From positions 62,001-126,000 of the forward strand of contig NZ_BHYK01000013.1 in the NCBI RefSeq assembly GCF_003865095.1: 64,000 nucleotides of DNA, in the 5' to 3' direction. Under the pieces are notes generated by a model. That model was not told where the DNA came from. It did not search any database and saw only the letters and a program-made list of their open reading frames with translations. Below are positions 26,296-36,301 of this stretch, piece after piece. The position numbers were made by a program, and so were the translations under genes. How positions within the stretch are numbered: the first letter of the stretch is position 1; every line of letters starts with the position of its first letter. The stretch comes from Clostridium tagluense. GTDB lineage: Bacteria; Bacillota; Clostridia; Clostridiales; Clostridiaceae.

Positions 26296-27423
26296 ATGTT
26301 AGAGTTTAAGAATATAACAAAGGTTTTTAAAAACCAAACAATAATTAAGGATATTAGTTTTACTGTAAATAAAGGAGAGTTCATAATTATAGTAGGACAA
26401 AGTGGTTGTGGTAAAACCACAACTTTAAAAATGATTAATAAGTTAATTACACCAACTTCGGGAAATATATATTTAGATGGTAAAGATATATCAAAGGAAG
26501 ATACCATTAAGATTAGGCGAAATATGGGATATGTCATACAGCAAACAGGACTTTTACCACATATGACTGTAGGAGAAAATATTGGATTAATACCAAGACT
26601 CGAAAAATGGTCAGAGGATAAGATAGTTGAAAGAACAAATGAGCTTTTTAAAATGGTAGGGATGGAACCCGCACAGTATGTAGATAGATATCCTTGTGAA
26701 CTCAGTGGAGGTCAGCAGCAAAGAATTGGCGTAGCAAGAGCTTGGGCAACAAATCCTGATATAATTCTTATGGACGAGCCCTTTAGCGCACTAGATCCAA
26801 TTACTAGAAATCAGCTTCAAGATGAATTGTTTAATCTTCAACAAGAGTTTAAAAAAACTATAATTTTTGTAACTCATGATATGGATGAAGCACTTAAGCT
26901 TGGTGATAGAATTTGCATTATGAAAGACGGGAATATACTTCAGTTTGATAGTCCAGAAGAAATTTTAAATAACCCCGCTAATGATTTTGTTAAAGAGTTT
27001 ATAGGAAAAAATAGGATATGGCAGCAGCCTGAATTTATAAAGGCTAAGGATATTATGATTACTGATCCAATTAAAATTACCGGGAGTAGAACAGTAGTTC
27101 AAGCTGTAGAAATCATGAAGTCACATAAAGTAGACAGTTTATTAATTGTTAATAAAGAAAATATTATAGATGGAATTGTTACTCTAAAAAATATTAGAAG
27201 AAATACCCTAGGTTCTATAAAGGTAGATACTATTATGGGGCGTGAAATTAAAACTGTTAATTTGAATGATTCTCTAATAGATATACTAAATCTAATGAAT
27301 GAACTTCAAATTGGGTATGTGCCAGTTGTAGATGATAGTTCAAAATTAGTTGGATTAATTACTGAAAATAGCTTGTTAATAGTTTTAAGCAATCAGTATA
27401 TTAACCAGGAGGTAGAGGCGTAA
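26296..27423 (+). CDS. opuCA: Glycine betaine/carnitine/choline ABC transporter ATPase with CBS domains
   Basis: 375 residues. The ABC domain has GQSGCGKTT, LSGGQQQR and LMDEPFSALDP. Two C-terminal CBS domains (about 255-375; HKVDSLLIVNKENIIDGIV and LQIGYVPVVDDSSKLVG) are the ionic-strength sensor typical of OpuA/OpuC importers. ATG 26296 follows GGAGAGGG; a TTG at 26281 lies upstream but overlaps the ribosome-binding site. The stop overlaps the next start by one base (TAATG). Confidence 0.93.
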   Translation: MLEFKNITKVFKNQTIIKDISFTVNKGEFIIIVGQSGCGKTTTLKMINKLITPTSGNIYLDGKDISKEDTIKIRRNMGYVIQQTGLLPHMTVGENIGLIPRLEKWSEDKIVERTNELFKMVGMEPAQYVDRYPCELSGGQQQRIGVARAWATNPDIILMDEPFSALDPITRNQLQDELFNLQQEFKKTIIFVTHDMDEALKLGDRICIMKDGNILQFDSPEEILNNPANDFVKEFIGKNRIWQQPEFIKAKDIMITDPIKITGSRTVVQAVEIMKSHKVDSLLIVNKENIIDGIVTLKNIRRNTLGSIKVDTIMGREIKTVNLNDSLIDILNLMNELQIGYVPVVDDSSKLVGLITENSLLIVLSNQYINQEVEA

Positions 27424-29015
27424 TGGATATGATAAATTCAATATCTAAATTTAATGACTTTGTAGTTTTAAGACAAGGTGAGATAATAAATTTAACAATT
27501 GAGCATATTCAATTAACCATATTTGCTGTAATTATAGCTATAATTGTTGGAGTTCCACTAGGTATATTAATATCTAGAGTTAAAAAATTATCTGGACCAG
27601 TTATAGGTTTTGCAAATGTAATACAAGCAGTACCTAGTTTGGCATTATTAGGATTTTTAATACCAGTACTGGGAATAGGTAGCAGACCAGCAATCCTTAT
27701 GGTGTTTTTATACTCCTTACTTCCTATTATAAAAAATACCTATACTGGACTTATGAATATAAATCCGGATGTAATTGAGTCTTCTAAAGGTATGGGTATG
27801 ACAAATAAACAAATACTTAAACTTGTTCAAATACCACTTGCACTTCCAATAATTATGACCGGCATAAGAGTAGCAGCAGTTACTGCGGTTGGACTTATGA
27901 CAATTGCTGCTATTATAGGAGCAGGTGGACTTGGATATATGGTATTTTCAGGAGTACAGACTGTAGATAACTATATGATTCTAGCCGGAGCAATTCCTGC
28001 ATGTCTACTCGCACTATTAATGGACTTTATTGTGGGGAAAATTGAACAAGGCGTAACTCCTCCAAGAATCAGAAAAGCGGATGGCACAATTAAGCTGTCT
28101 AAGAAGAAAAAATATAAGATTAACAATATGCAAAAAATTGTAGCTAGTAGCTTATTAGTTATTATTGTAGCTAGTTGTACATTCATATTTACTAGAAAGA
28201 GTGATGTGATTGTTGTAGGTTCTTCTAATAGCAATGAACAGACCATATTAGGGAATATGTTATCAATATTAATAGAAAAAAATACAGACTTAAAAGTACA
28301 AAGAAAATTTAATTTAGGAGGTTCAGCAATAGCTTTTACTGCATTAAAAGCCGGTAAAATAGACGTGTGCCCTCAGTATACTGGTACTGCTTTAGTTGAT
28401 ATCATGAAGAAAAAACCTATTAGTGACCCAGATAAGACTTATGAAGTTGTAAGTGATTATTCTAGTAAACACTATGCAATAACATGGCTAAAGCCTCTTG
28501 GGTTTAACGATACTTATGCATTAGCTGTAAGTCAAGACACTGCTCAAAAATACAATTTAGAGACTGTCTCGGATCTAGCAAAGGTAGGTAACAAACTTGT
28601 ATTAGGTTGTACAATAGAATTTAGTAATAGAGAAGATGGTTATTTGGGATTAAATAAATTATATAACTTGAAGTTTAAAGGTGTTAGAGCAATTGACGGT
28701 GGCTTAAGGTATACAGCCTTAAATAACAATAAAACGGATGTTCTAGATGCTTTTAGTACTGAGGGATTGCTAAAGGCATTTAAGCTTAAGGTTTTAAAAG
28801 ATGATAAACATTTCTTTCCACCTTATTATGCCGTGCCAACAATTAATAATAAAATGCTTGAAAAACATCCAGAACTTAAACCTTTAATTAATAAATTAGC
28901 TGGAAAAATTGATGATGAGACCATGATAGATTTAAATTATAAGGTGGATAAGCTTAGTCAAAAGCCAGAAAAAGTTGCAGAAGACTTTTTGAGAAGAAAT
29001 AAATTGATTAAATAG
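27423..29015 (+). CDS. opuCB/C: OpuC-type permease fused to its substrate-binding domain
   Basis: 530 residues combining two subunits. Residues about 1-215 form the BPD_transp_1 permease (IVGVPLGILISRV, EAA-like loop SSKGMGMTNKQILKLVQIPL). A transmembrane helix at about 238-258 (IVASSLLVIIVASCTFIF) is followed by an OpuAC substrate-binding domain (about 265-525: VVGSSNSNEQTILGNM, VCPQYTGTALVDIM, AVPTINNKMLEKHPEL). It imports compatible solutes such as glycine betaine, carnitine or choline for osmoprotection. Such fusions are common in Clostridia and replace separate OpuCB and OpuCC. Ends at a bidirectional terminator. Confidence 0.92.
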   Translation: MDMINSISKFNDFVVLRQGEIINLTIEHIQLTIFAVIIAIIVGVPLGILISRVKKLSGPVIGFANVIQAVPSLALLGFLIPVLGIGSRPAILMVFLYSLLPIIKNTYTGLMNINPDVIESSKGMGMTNKQILKLVQIPLALPIIMTGIRVAAVTAVGLMTIAAIIGAGGLGYMVFSGVQTVDNYMILAGAIPACLLALLMDFIVGKIEQGVTPPRIRKADGTIKLSKKKKYKINNMQKIVASSLLVIIVASCTFIFTRKSDVIVVGSSNSNEQTILGNMLSILIEKNTDLKVQRKFNLGGSAIAFTALKAGKIDVCPQYTGTALVDIMKKKPISDPDKTYEVVSDYSSKHYAITWLKPLGFNDTYALAVSQDTAQKYNLETVSDLAKVGNKLVLGCTIEFSNREDGYLGLNKLYNLKFKGVRAIDGGLRYTALNNNKTDVLDAFSTEGLLKAFKLKVLKDDKHFFPPYYAVPTINNKMLEKHPELKPLINKLAGKIDDETMIDLNYKVDKLSQKPEKVAEDFLRRNKLIK

Positions 29016-29044
29016 TAGGCTATTTTACTAAGGCTTTAAGTTAT

Positions 29045-29090
29045 AAGAAAAGTGCCAGATATGATTTAATTTCATATCTGGCACTTTTCT
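29045..29090. terminator. Bidirectional terminator
   Basis: Stem AAGAAAAGTGCCAGATATGA with its complement around a short loop (29045-29090). It lies between convergent opuC and the flavoenzyme gene. Confidence 0.9.
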
Positions 29091-29128
29091 TATATAAATG
29101 CATTATGCAGTTTAGATCTATAAAAGAA

Positions 29129-30247
29129 TTATTCTGTAATTGGGAACCAACCAGGTGTGTTTATAATTGCATTCCAAAGTGGTGCTGGTATATCTAGCTC
29201 TTTTTCTTGAGTTTTACTCAAGGTAGTACGTATTTCTGATATTTTCCCACTTTGAACTTTTAAAGCCCACTCTGGGTCCATGATTATCTCTCTGCCAAGA
29301 GATATAAAATCTACACCACTATCCAATGCCTTAATGGCATCCTCTGGTGTATGGATGGAACCCACGCCAATGAATGGTACTCTACCATGTATCTTGTCCA
29401 AAATTTTGCAAATAATAGGACTTGTAGTTTTTGTATCCCTCATTGAGCTCTGCCAAAAATCCATTATTGAACTATGCAAGTAACTTAGTCCTTGATTTGC
29501 TAATATATCTATAAATAAAAGGGTATCGTCTAGAGTTATACCTGGGTTCTCCATTTCCTCTGGTGAAAAACGGTATCCTACTATAAAACTATCACTAGCG
29601 TTTTCTTTTACTACTTTTTTAACTTCTGCTATAATAGCCAATGGGAAATTCATTCGTTTTTCTACATTTCCGCCCCAATGATCTTTTCTGCGGTTAGAGT
29701 GTGGAGAGAAAAATTGTTGTAATAAATATGTGTTAGCCCCATGAATTTCTACACCATCAAAACCGGCTTCTATAGCTAATTTTGCTGTTTCACCAAAGGC
29801 TTTAATAGTATCTTGAATCTCTGCCTGCGTCATTTCTCTAGGTGTCATTGCGCCTGGTCTTTCTGGTGCTACTGCGCTGGCACTAATAGTTTGTCCATCC
29901 GGTATATCAGCAGGGATTGCCATTCTACCTCCGTGAAATATTTGTAGGATTGCCAATGCGCCTTCTCCTTTTATGGCTTCTGCTAATTTTTTTAGTCCTG
30001 GTAAAAAGCTGTTATCATAGGCAGCAAATTGTCCTGGAAAACCTTTGCCAGATAAGCTTACATAGGTTGCAGCAGTAATTACAATTCCTACCCCTTTTGA
30101 CCTGGCCTTATAATAACTGAGTTCAGCCTCAGATACAGTTCCGTCAGGGTTTCCTGAAAAAGTGGTCATAGGTGCCATAACTATGGGGTTTTTTACATTT
30201 ATTGATGAAGCTAAAATTCTAGGTTGGAGTAGTCTTTCAATTTTCAA
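29129..30247 (-). CDS. NADH:flavin oxidoreductase, old yellow enzyme family
   Basis: 372-residue FMN-dependent TIM barrel. It has NPIVMAPMTTFSG near the N-terminus, LQIFHGGR, the substrate-carbonyl His/Asn pair in EIHGANTYLLQQFFSP, RRKDHWGG, and the FMN-phosphate loop IGVGSIHTPEDA. It lacks the extra C-terminal FeS and FAD domains of 2,4-dienoyl-CoA reductases, so it belongs to the short OYE (YqjM/YqiG-like) group reducing activated C=C bonds. TTG 30247 is the apparent start, with AAAGGAAGAG upstream. Monocistronic. Confidence 0.93.
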   Translation of the reverse strand: MKIERLLQPRILASSINVKNPIVMAPMTTFSGNPDGTVSEAELSYYKARSKGVGIVITAATYVSLSGKGFPGQFAAYDNSFLPGLKKLAEAIKGEGALAILQIFHGGRMAIPADIPDGQTISASAVAPERPGAMTPREMTQAEIQDTIKAFGETAKLAIEAGFDGVEIHGANTYLLQQFFSPHSNRRKDHWGGNVEKRMNFPLAIIAEVKKVVKENASDSFIVGYRFSPEEMENPGITLDDTLLFIDILANQGLSYLHSSIMDFWQSSMRDTKTTSPIICKILDKIHGRVPFIGVGSIHTPEDAIKALDSGVDFISLGREIIMDPEWALKVQSGKISEIRTTLSKTQEKELDIPAPLWNAIINTPGWFPITE

Positions 30248-30371
30248 TTTAATCTCTTCCTTTCAAAATAAATCTTAGTATGTTTTTCTATTATTTTAAT
30301 ATTACTACAGTTTAATATGTTTGTAAACAATAATAATTATTAATAAATATTTATTGATATTTATTAATTAT

Positions 30372-31352
30372 TCACTTTAATATCATTCTTTGATCTCCAC
30401 CATATTCAATGCCACAACATAGACCATTTTCACAAAATATAGTTTTAGAAATTGATTTATCTATAAGAGTAACTTTTACTGATGCTTTTAAATTTTCCTC
30501 AACTAGTGGAATCATTTTGTCATCTCTAGGCCCCATACAGAGCATAAAATCTTTTTTATCTGTTTTTGTCTCAATTATTAGCTTGTATTTTTTATTTTCA
30601 GTGGTTATTATAACATCTAATGCGTTTTGAACAATGTTTAAAGTACTTTTATTTATGGTAGTAAATTTATAAAATCTATCATCTATGAATAATCCAATTA
30701 AAAAACCTCTGAAGCTTGTAATCATAAAGGGAATATGGCCTATAGAACAACTAATAGAAGCTTTCCTATTTTTGAAACTATTGCATTGCACCCAAGTCCA
30801 AGAATAAGGAAAAGCAGAGCCCCAATTTTTTTCTACATACCCTTTTCCACCACTAAAATCTATTTCAGATCCATTAATGCATAAAGATCCTTCAAGGTCC
30901 ATATCCATAACCGAAACTTGGCTATAGCATTGCATAAAAGGTATAAAATTATAATATCCCATGCTTCCAGGATTTATTGCTGAGTCTGGCCATTTCAATA
31001 AGTTTTTAAAACAAACACTGCCTTTTATATTATAAGTGTCATCATTTATATTTAAAGAAATTTCCTTTAGAGAAAAATTGTTATTTGCAATATTTATATT
31101 AAACTCAGTATTATTTTCAGAGAAAAATTCATCTTTTGTAAACTTTTTATAGCTATAACTGGCTTTATTACCTTGTAATATCTGAATAAAAGAATGTGAG
31201 TTTTCCTGGGATTTACCAAGGTGAATTCCAGGTATTAAAGCTAATACATTATTCATATTTTTATCTACTAACTTAAAATACCAACCTTCAAAAAAGTTAT
31301 TTTTTCTATTATTTCCATGATAAAGATCTGGGTTTATTTTATTTTTAAACAT
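30372..31352 (-). CDS. Tocopherol cyclase-like family protein
   Basis: 326 residues, all-beta in appearance. It begins KINPDLYHGNNRKNNFFEGW, carries the family-typical NFFEGWYFKLV and GYVEKNWGSAFPYSWTWVQC, and ends near CCGIEYGG. This is the bacterial branch of the tocopherol cyclase family (PF14249), whose fold resembles a double lipocalin. In bacteria the function is unknown, and tocopherol synthesis is not expected in this organism. ATG 31352 has AAGGAG eight bases upstream; a longer frame from 31373 lacks a site. A terminator is not obvious; the next gene (29129) is on the same strand after a 124-base gap. Confidence 0.85.
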   Translation of the reverse strand: MFKNKINPDLYHGNNRKNNFFEGWYFKLVDKNMNNVLALIPGIHLGKSQENSHSFIQILQGNKASYSYKKFTKDEFFSENNTEFNINIANNNFSLKEISLNINDDTYNIKGSVCFKNLLKWPDSAINPGSMGYYNFIPFMQCYSQVSVMDMDLEGSLCINGSEIDFSGGKGYVEKNWGSAFPYSWTWVQCNSFKNRKASISCSIGHIPFMITSFRGFLIGLFIDDRFYKFTTINKSTLNIVQNALDVIITTENKKYKLIIETKTDKKDFMLCMGPRDDKMIPLVEENLKASVKVTLIDKSISKTIFCENGLCCGIEYGGDQRMILK

Positions 31353-31548
31353 CAGTTGCTCCTTACAAAACATAATTAATTATATTTTAGCCTTATTTTT
31401 AATTACAATACAAAAGACTTCAATAAATTCATTTAATTTTATTGTACTCTATATTGGATGTTATCTAATAATAAATTAATTTTTTATAGAATTGAAGTGT
31501 TTTTATATTTTCAATCGTTATATTAAGTGTAAGGACAAAAAAGGGGTG

Positions 31549-32058
31549 ATGGTTATTCAAAAGGAGCAGTTTGCAAACTATATAAAACAATATGAACGCT
31601 TAATCATTACTATTTGCCTATCCTTTACAAAAAATTACTTTGATGCAGAAGATTTGGCTCAACAAACTTTTTTGTCTGCCTACACAAACTTAAGTAAATT
31701 TGATGGGGTGAATTTTAAGGCTTGGCTTACAACAATTGCCACAAATAAATGTAAAGATTTTCTTAAAAGTCCTGCAAGAGCAATTAATAGCTTATCTAAT
31801 GAAGATTTTGATGGGTTAGTGGACACGGGAGATTTGCCTGAGGATAAACTTTTAAAAAAACATAGTAGAGAAAGGATATATAGTTTATGTAAGAAATTAA
31901 AAGAGCCCTATAGGGCGGTGGCCCTAAACTATTTTTGTGAAGATATTAAACTTTCCGATATGGCAAAGGATACAGGTCAGAGTTTGAAGACATTGCAAAC
32001 CCATCTTTATAGATCTAAGAAACTGTTAAAAGTTTTATGGAAGGAGGAGTTAATGTGA
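31549..32058 (+). CDS. ECF-type RNA polymerase sigma factor
   Basis: About 169 residues. Region 2 reads ICLSFTKNYFDAEDLAQQTF, LSAYTNLSKFDGVNFKAWL and TIATNKCKDF. Region 4 reads KEPYRAVALNYFCEDIKLSDMA with helix-turn-helix SLKTLQTHLYRSKKLL. The start is uncertain: ATG 31549 directly follows AAGGGGTG, which is tightly spaced; longer frames to 31492 lack a site. The stop overlaps the next gene's GTG by four bases, the usual arrangement of an ECF sigma factor with its anti-sigma factor. The operon continues with two small membrane proteins. Confidence 0.9.
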   Translation: MVIQKEQFANYIKQYERLIITICLSFTKNYFDAEDLAQQTFLSAYTNLSKFDGVNFKAWLTTIATNKCKDFLKSPARAINSLSNEDFDGLVDTGDLPEDKLLKKHSRERIYSLCKKLKEPYRAVALNYFCEDIKLSDMAKDTGQSLKTLQTHLYRSKKLLKVLWKEELM

Positions 32059-32513
32059 GTAGTACACTATTTGAAGAAAAGGTCCATTTAACTAAAATAT
32101 CGCTAAAAGCATTTAAAGAGGGGTCTCTAAGTGATAATGAACTAGTTTTATTATCGGAACACATTTGCAATTGTGAAGGGTGTGCGGATATGCTCGCCAA
32201 TAGTTTTAATGATAGTGAACTTGCAAACGCTCCTTTGGGATTTGAGCAGGAAATAATGTGCAAAATTAAAAATAAAAAAGAAAATAATACCCAGTTTATG
32301 TTTTATTCTCTTAGGGTGGCAATGGCAGCAAGTATAGCATTGATGTTTGTTTTTTCAAATGGATTAAATTTTCTGGCAAATACTAAAACCAAAACATTGA
32401 ATGTAAACCCAATGAGTTTAAGTACTATTAACACAGTTAATCAAAGTCTTAATAATTTCTCTCAAAAAATAATTAATTTGGAGGTTTTTAATAATGAAAA
32501 AGGAAAAAAGTAA
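32055..32513 (+). CDS. Putative membrane anti-sigma factor with zinc-binding motif
   Basis: 152 residues. The N-terminal cytoplasmic part carries HICNCEGC (His-x3-Cys-x2-Cys), the ZAS motif of anti-sigma factors. It is followed by a single transmembrane helix (VAMAASIALMFVFSNGLNFL) and an outside tail. Predicted to hold the upstream ECF sigma at the membrane until a signal arrives. GTG 32055 is chosen because GGAAGGAGG lies seven bases upstream and because it gives an ATGTGA overlap with the sigma gene. It overlaps the next gene by 20 bases. Confidence 0.85.
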   Translation: MSSTLFEEKVHLTKISLKAFKEGSLSDNELVLLSEHICNCEGCADMLANSFNDSELANAPLGFEQEIMCKIKNKKENNTQFMFYSLRVAMAASIALMFVFSNGLNFLANTKTKTLNVNPMSLSTINTVNQSLNNFSQKIINLEVFNNEKGKK

Positions 32514-33018
32514 ATTTTTAACCTTTTGTTTTTCAATGTTACCTGGAGCAGGGCACATGTATATGGGCTTTATGAAGATGGGACTATCACTTATGGCAGC
32601 ATTCTTCTTTTTAATATTTCTTTCTAGCTTTCTTGCTATAGGTCCACTGCTCTTTGTATTGCCATTAATCTGGTTTTACTCATTTTTCGATTGTATGAAC
32701 AAACGTTATTCTACAGATGAAGAATTTTTACTTTTAGAGGATAATTATTTATTTTCTCTTGATGAACTTGCAAAAATAGATAAAGGTATATTTAAAAAAC
32801 ACACCTTGTGGTCAGGCGTACTGCTATTACTGCTTGGTGCCTACTTAATATGGAATAATATTATGGATAGTCTGTCTAGATATATGTCCGATGAAGTATA
32901 TGGTGCTATCTATGATGTAGTAAGAGTGGCTCCTCAAATAATCATAGGTGTTGTAATAATTGTTGTAGGTGCAAAACTTATTATTGGTAAGAAAAAAGAG
33001 TGTGATATGAATGATTAA
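32494..33018 (+). CDS. Multi-spanning membrane protein of the ECF operon
   Basis: 174 residues. The first half looks like a TM2-type hairpin (MLPGAGHMYMGFMKMGLSLM, then LIFLSSFLAIGPLL). The second half has two further helices (GVLLLLLGAYLIWNNIM and PQIIIGVVIIVVGAKLI), like the LiaI/LiaF-type transmembrane region. ATG 32494 follows TTGGAGG. No enzymatic motif is seen. It probably belongs to a membrane-stress module together with the sigma/anti-sigma pair. Confidence 0.7.
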   Translation: MKKEKSKFLTFCFSMLPGAGHMYMGFMKMGLSLMAAFFFLIFLSSFLAIGPLLFVLPLIWFYSFFDCMNKRYSTDEEFLLLEDNYLFSLDELAKIDKGIFKKHTLWSGVLLLLLGAYLIWNNIMDSLSRYMSDEVYGAIYDVVRVAPQIIIGVVIIVVGAKLIIGKKKECDMND

Positions 33019-33316
33019 GGGACGTAGAGTGGGGACCTTTACAACCGGAATAGTTTTAGTTATGTTTGGAATAATGTTTTTATTACGATTAATAAATCCA
33101 AGTATTAATTATTTACAAATAGCATCGCTGTGGCCACTAGTTCTAGTGCTACTGGGAATTGAAATCATTGTAGCATATTTAATAAACAAGGAAGAGATAA
33201 TGAAATACGATTTCCACGCAATAATTTTAATAATAATGGTATCCGTATTTGCAATGGGTATGGGATGTATGGAGTATATAATTACTCATATGTCACAGTT
33301 TAGAACTGTATTATAA
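33011..33316 (+). CDS. Small membrane protein, LiaF-like transmembrane region
   Basis: 101 residues with three hydrophobic helices (TTGIVLVMFGIMFLLRL, IASLWPLVLVLLGIEIIVAY, AIILIIMVSVFAMGMGC), the arrangement of DUF5668/LiaF-N domains. It overlaps the preceding gene by eight bases. Likely a co-product of the ECF-sigma operon; function inferred only from context. Confidence 0.7.
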   Translation: MIKGRRVGTFTTGIVLVMFGIMFLLRLINPSINYLQIASLWPLVLVLLGIEIIVAYLINKEEIMKYDFHAIILIIMVSVFAMGMGCMEYIITHMSQFRTVL

Positions 33317-33326
33317 ATAAAGAGGG

Positions 33327-33376
33327 GGCTATCTCGCTATAGAAAGTAATTTTTATAGCGAGATAGCTCTTTTTTC
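33327..33376 (+). terminator. Intrinsic terminator of the ECF-sigma operon
   Basis: 14-15 bp stem (GGCTATCTCGCTATA / TATAGCGAGATAGCTC) followed by TTTTTT. Confidence 0.9.
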
Positions 33377-33443
33377 TTTTATAAATACAAAAGTGGAACA
33401 GTAAGATTTAGTTTTAGTGTAGTGGTAGTTCATGCCTATTTTT

Positions 33444-34262
33444 CTATAGAAATAATTCTGGTTGTTTTCGATAAGTAAAATTAACTTCTAATTCATGCTT
33501 ATGTAGCAAATAATCTTCATCATCATAATACTTTGCATTCATTGGGCATTTTTTAATACAAGCTCCACATTTAATACAAATTCCATTTAATTTAGATACA
33601 TCTTGAAAATCAATGGAACCCATAGGACATATAGTTACACAAAGTTTACAATCATTACAATTGCTAGTTGTTTTTGGACAAACCTTTCTAATATCAACAT
33701 CAATACCATCTTTATTTGTAGGAATATAGTGTTTTCTATAAGGCTTGTTTCCATTTATAGTTACAGTTTGATATTTATCTTGAGTTATTATTTTTGTATA
33801 TAATTGATTTGCAAAGTCGCGTGCAATAGCCATATCTTCTTCATCGGGCCTATTTTTAGCAAGAGTTTTAGAAAATGCATGTTCTCCTATAAATGCACCC
33901 CCGCCAATAACTTTAAAACCATTTAGTTCAAGTATATCTTTCAGTTCTATTAATGCATCATCATAATTTCTGTTTCCATATACAACTACGGGAATTGCTA
34001 ATGCACCATTACCGGTAATAGAGTTTAAATATTTTAATAATATATTAGGAACTCTTCCTGCATAAACAGGAATTCCTATAATAAGGATATCCTGCTTCGT
34101 AAACGACACTATTTTTTTTCGAGCTTCAGGTAATGTAAAATCAATATTATTTATAGATATTCCTTTATCAATATTTTGGGAAAATTTCTTTCCTATATTG
34201 CATACCACTTTTTTAGTTGTATCTGTAGCACTAAAATACATTGTATTAATTTTTTTAATCAC
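33444..34262 (-). CDS. EFR1 family ferredoxin (flavodoxin fold + two 4Fe-4S motifs)
   Basis: 272 residues. The N-terminal flavodoxin-like domain has MYFSATDTTKKVV and GIPVYAGRVP. The C-terminal half has two 4Fe-4S motifs: CNDCKLCVTICP and CIKCGACIKKCP. This is the anaerobe family annotated as EFR1 ferrodoxins, presumed electron carriers; the partner is unknown. GTG 34262 is the start, with AAGGGGGA six bases upstream. The 392-base gap to the next gene (34263-34654) shows no gene; a 65-codon frame there lacks start signals. Confidence 0.92.
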   Translation of the reverse strand: MIKKINTMYFSATDTTKKVVCNIGKKFSQNIDKGISINNIDFTLPEARKKIVSFTKQDILIIGIPVYAGRVPNILLKYLNSITGNGALAIPVVVYGNRNYDDALIELKDILELNGFKVIGGGAFIGEHAFSKTLAKNRPDEEDMAIARDFANQLYTKIITQDKYQTVTINGNKPYRKHYIPTNKDGIDVDIRKVCPKTTSNCNDCKLCVTICPMGSIDFQDVSKLNGICIKCGACIKKCPMNAKYYDDEDYLLHKHELEVNFTYRKQPELFL

Positions 34263-34654
34263 AATAAATCCCCCTTAATCAGTAGCTTGCATCTTTACGG
34301 CAAGTCATAAATTTTTCCTAATAATTATGAAATGCAGTATAAGAATGGTAGGAACTATTATTTTATATCTTCCTTTTATTTAATTGTAATATTTTACAAA
34401 TGGGCGCTATATTATAGTTTATTTATATACAATTATAACATGAATTTTAAGCAAAGCTTCAAGAAAAAATAATGTGAAAACTGAATTTATGCTCTTATGT
34501 TTTGGATATAACAAATTCACCCATAATATAATAAAATATTTCTTTGTTTGATGAATTCCTTGAAAGATAAAGGAAAAAAGTGGAATGTGTAGAATAGGTA
34601 ATGTATAAATAAACAAGTATGACTAATGTTATATTTTAGGGGGAAATTCTTATA

Positions 34655-36301
34655 ATGGACGTTTCAACAGTAGTTATGAATAAAATTAAAGAGGCAAAAG
34701 TGATTTCGTTTAAGCAACCAAGTCTTGCTTTTGATATGAGCAAGGAGGCTTATGATATTGCAAAAGCGAATAATTTAAAGCTGGAAGAGGCTTATGCATT
34801 GTTTGCCATGGCACTGGCTTGTAGGTCAATGACAAAACTTAATGACTGTTTTAATTATGCTTTTGATGCTTCTAAGCTATTTGAGATTTATGATAAACCT
34901 GTGGAATTAGCAGGGGCATTAAACCTTATAGGGGTTGTATATTTTTATAATGCCATGTACGAGACAGCACTTGAAAATTTTTTGAGAGCATTACACATGT
35001 TAGAAGAGACAAGAGATTCGCTTACAATGAGCAGAATATTGAACAATATGGGTGAAGTGTATAAAGAAGTGGGAAATGTTGAGGAGGCACTAGTATCTTA
35101 TAATAGTGCAATGAATTTATGTGAAAAATATAATTATATGACTAATATAGCGGTTATATTAGAAAACTTGGGTGAAATATATTTTATAAAGAAAGATTAC
35201 GCTTACAGTTTTGAATGTTATAAAAGAAGTTATGATATTTTAATTGAAAATAATAATATTACTGCTCTTTCAGAAGTTGAAAATAAAATAGGAAAAATAC
35301 ATTTTATTAAGAAGGAATATGGTAAGGCAAGGGAATGCTATAATAATGCGCTTTCTCGATTAGAGGGGATAGAGAATAAGTTTTTTTCAATAGATGTACT
35401 GATGAATCTTGCAGAACTTGAAAGGCTTGAAAACCAAGGGCTTTTCTTATTCTATCTCAATAAAGCCATTAAATATGGAGAAGAAATAAATGCTAGAAAA
35501 AAACTAAGTCAGATATATAAGATTATAACTGAATTTTATGAAAGAAAAGCAGATTTTAGATTGTCACTTGAATTTTATAAAAAGTATCATACAATGGAGC
35601 AGAAAATTGAAACTACTGCAATCTCTCATAAGCTTGAAATAATAAAAATTGAGCTTAGTAAGTTATTTAGTGAAGAGGAAGCTGAAAAAATTACAAAATT
35701 AAACAAACAATTGGAAAAGGATATGGGGAGCCAAAACCTATTACTTCATAAAATGGAAAAAGTAAACAAAGAATTAAGTGTAAAGATAATCTCTGATGAA
35801 CTTACTAATATACCTAATAGGAGAGGAGTAAAGAATTATATCTCTAAGGTGTGGCAGGAAAGTGAAATAAGTCCCATTAATTTAGCCTTTTTAATGATAG
35901 ATATTGATCATTTTAAACGCTATAACGATTATTATGGACACCTTCAAGGAGATAATTGTCTTAAAAAAATAGCAAGCTGTTTAAAAAGTGTTTTTGGAAA
36001 TAAATATGGAATACTTGGAAGATTTGGTGGAGAAGAATTCGTTTGTTTTATTAGAGGCATTGAATACAATCAGGTATTAGAGAGTGCAGAGCTACTTCGT
36101 AGCTCCATTGAGAAGCTTGATTTTAATTATATTTGGAATAATGGGTGTTATCCAGTAACCATAAGTATAGGTGGCGTGCATGGTCGTAGATCAGACTTTA
36201 AAACTTCACAGGATATGTATTTAATTGCTGATAAAGAACTTTATAAAGCTAAAAATTCAGGCAGAAATAAGGTTTTTTTAAGAAATCACAATATGTACTA
36301 A
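34655..36301 (+). CDS. Diguanylate cyclase with N-terminal TPR sensor
   Basis: 548 residues. Seven or so TPR units (about 1-310; for example ALNLIGVVYFYNAMYETALE and ILENLGEIYFIKKDYAYSFE) are followed by a coiled linker (330-370) and a GGDEF domain with the active-site GGEEF near residue 458. It makes c-di-GMP from GTP. The upstream RxxD inhibitory site is not conserved (NKYG at that place), so product inhibition may be lost. The protein is soluble, so the TPRs probably sense or bind a partner protein. ATG 34655 follows GGGGGAAA. Confidence 0.93.
   Translation: MDVSTVVMNKIKEAKVISFKQPSLAFDMSKEAYDIAKANNLKLEEAYALFAMALACRSMTKLNDCFNYAFDASKLFEIYDKPVELAGALNLIGVVYFYNAMYETALENFLRALHMLEETRDSLTMSRILNNMGEVYKEVGNVEEALVSYNSAMNLCEKYNYMTNIAVILENLGEIYFIKKDYAYSFECYKRSYDILIENNNITALSEVENKIGKIHFIKKEYGKARECYNNALSRLEGIENKFFSIDVLMNLAELERLENQGLFLFYLNKAIKYGEEINARKKLSQIYKIITEFYERKADFRLSLEFYKKYHTMEQKIETTAISHKLEIIKIELSKLFSEEEAEKITKLNKQLEKDMGSQNLLLHKMEKVNKELSVKIISDELTNIPNRRGVKNYISKVWQESEISPINLAFLMIDIDHFKRYNDYYGHLQGDNCLKKIASCLKSVFGNKYGILGRFGGEEFVCFIRGIEYNQVLESAELLRSSIEKLDFNYIWNNGCYPVTISIGGVHGRRSDFKTSQDMYLIADKELYKAKNSGRNKVFLRNHNMY

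Noticed and set aside
34419-34616. 65-codon minus-strand frame in an intergenic gap
   Set aside because: No ribosome-binding site, A+T-rich low-complexity product, no recognisable motif.
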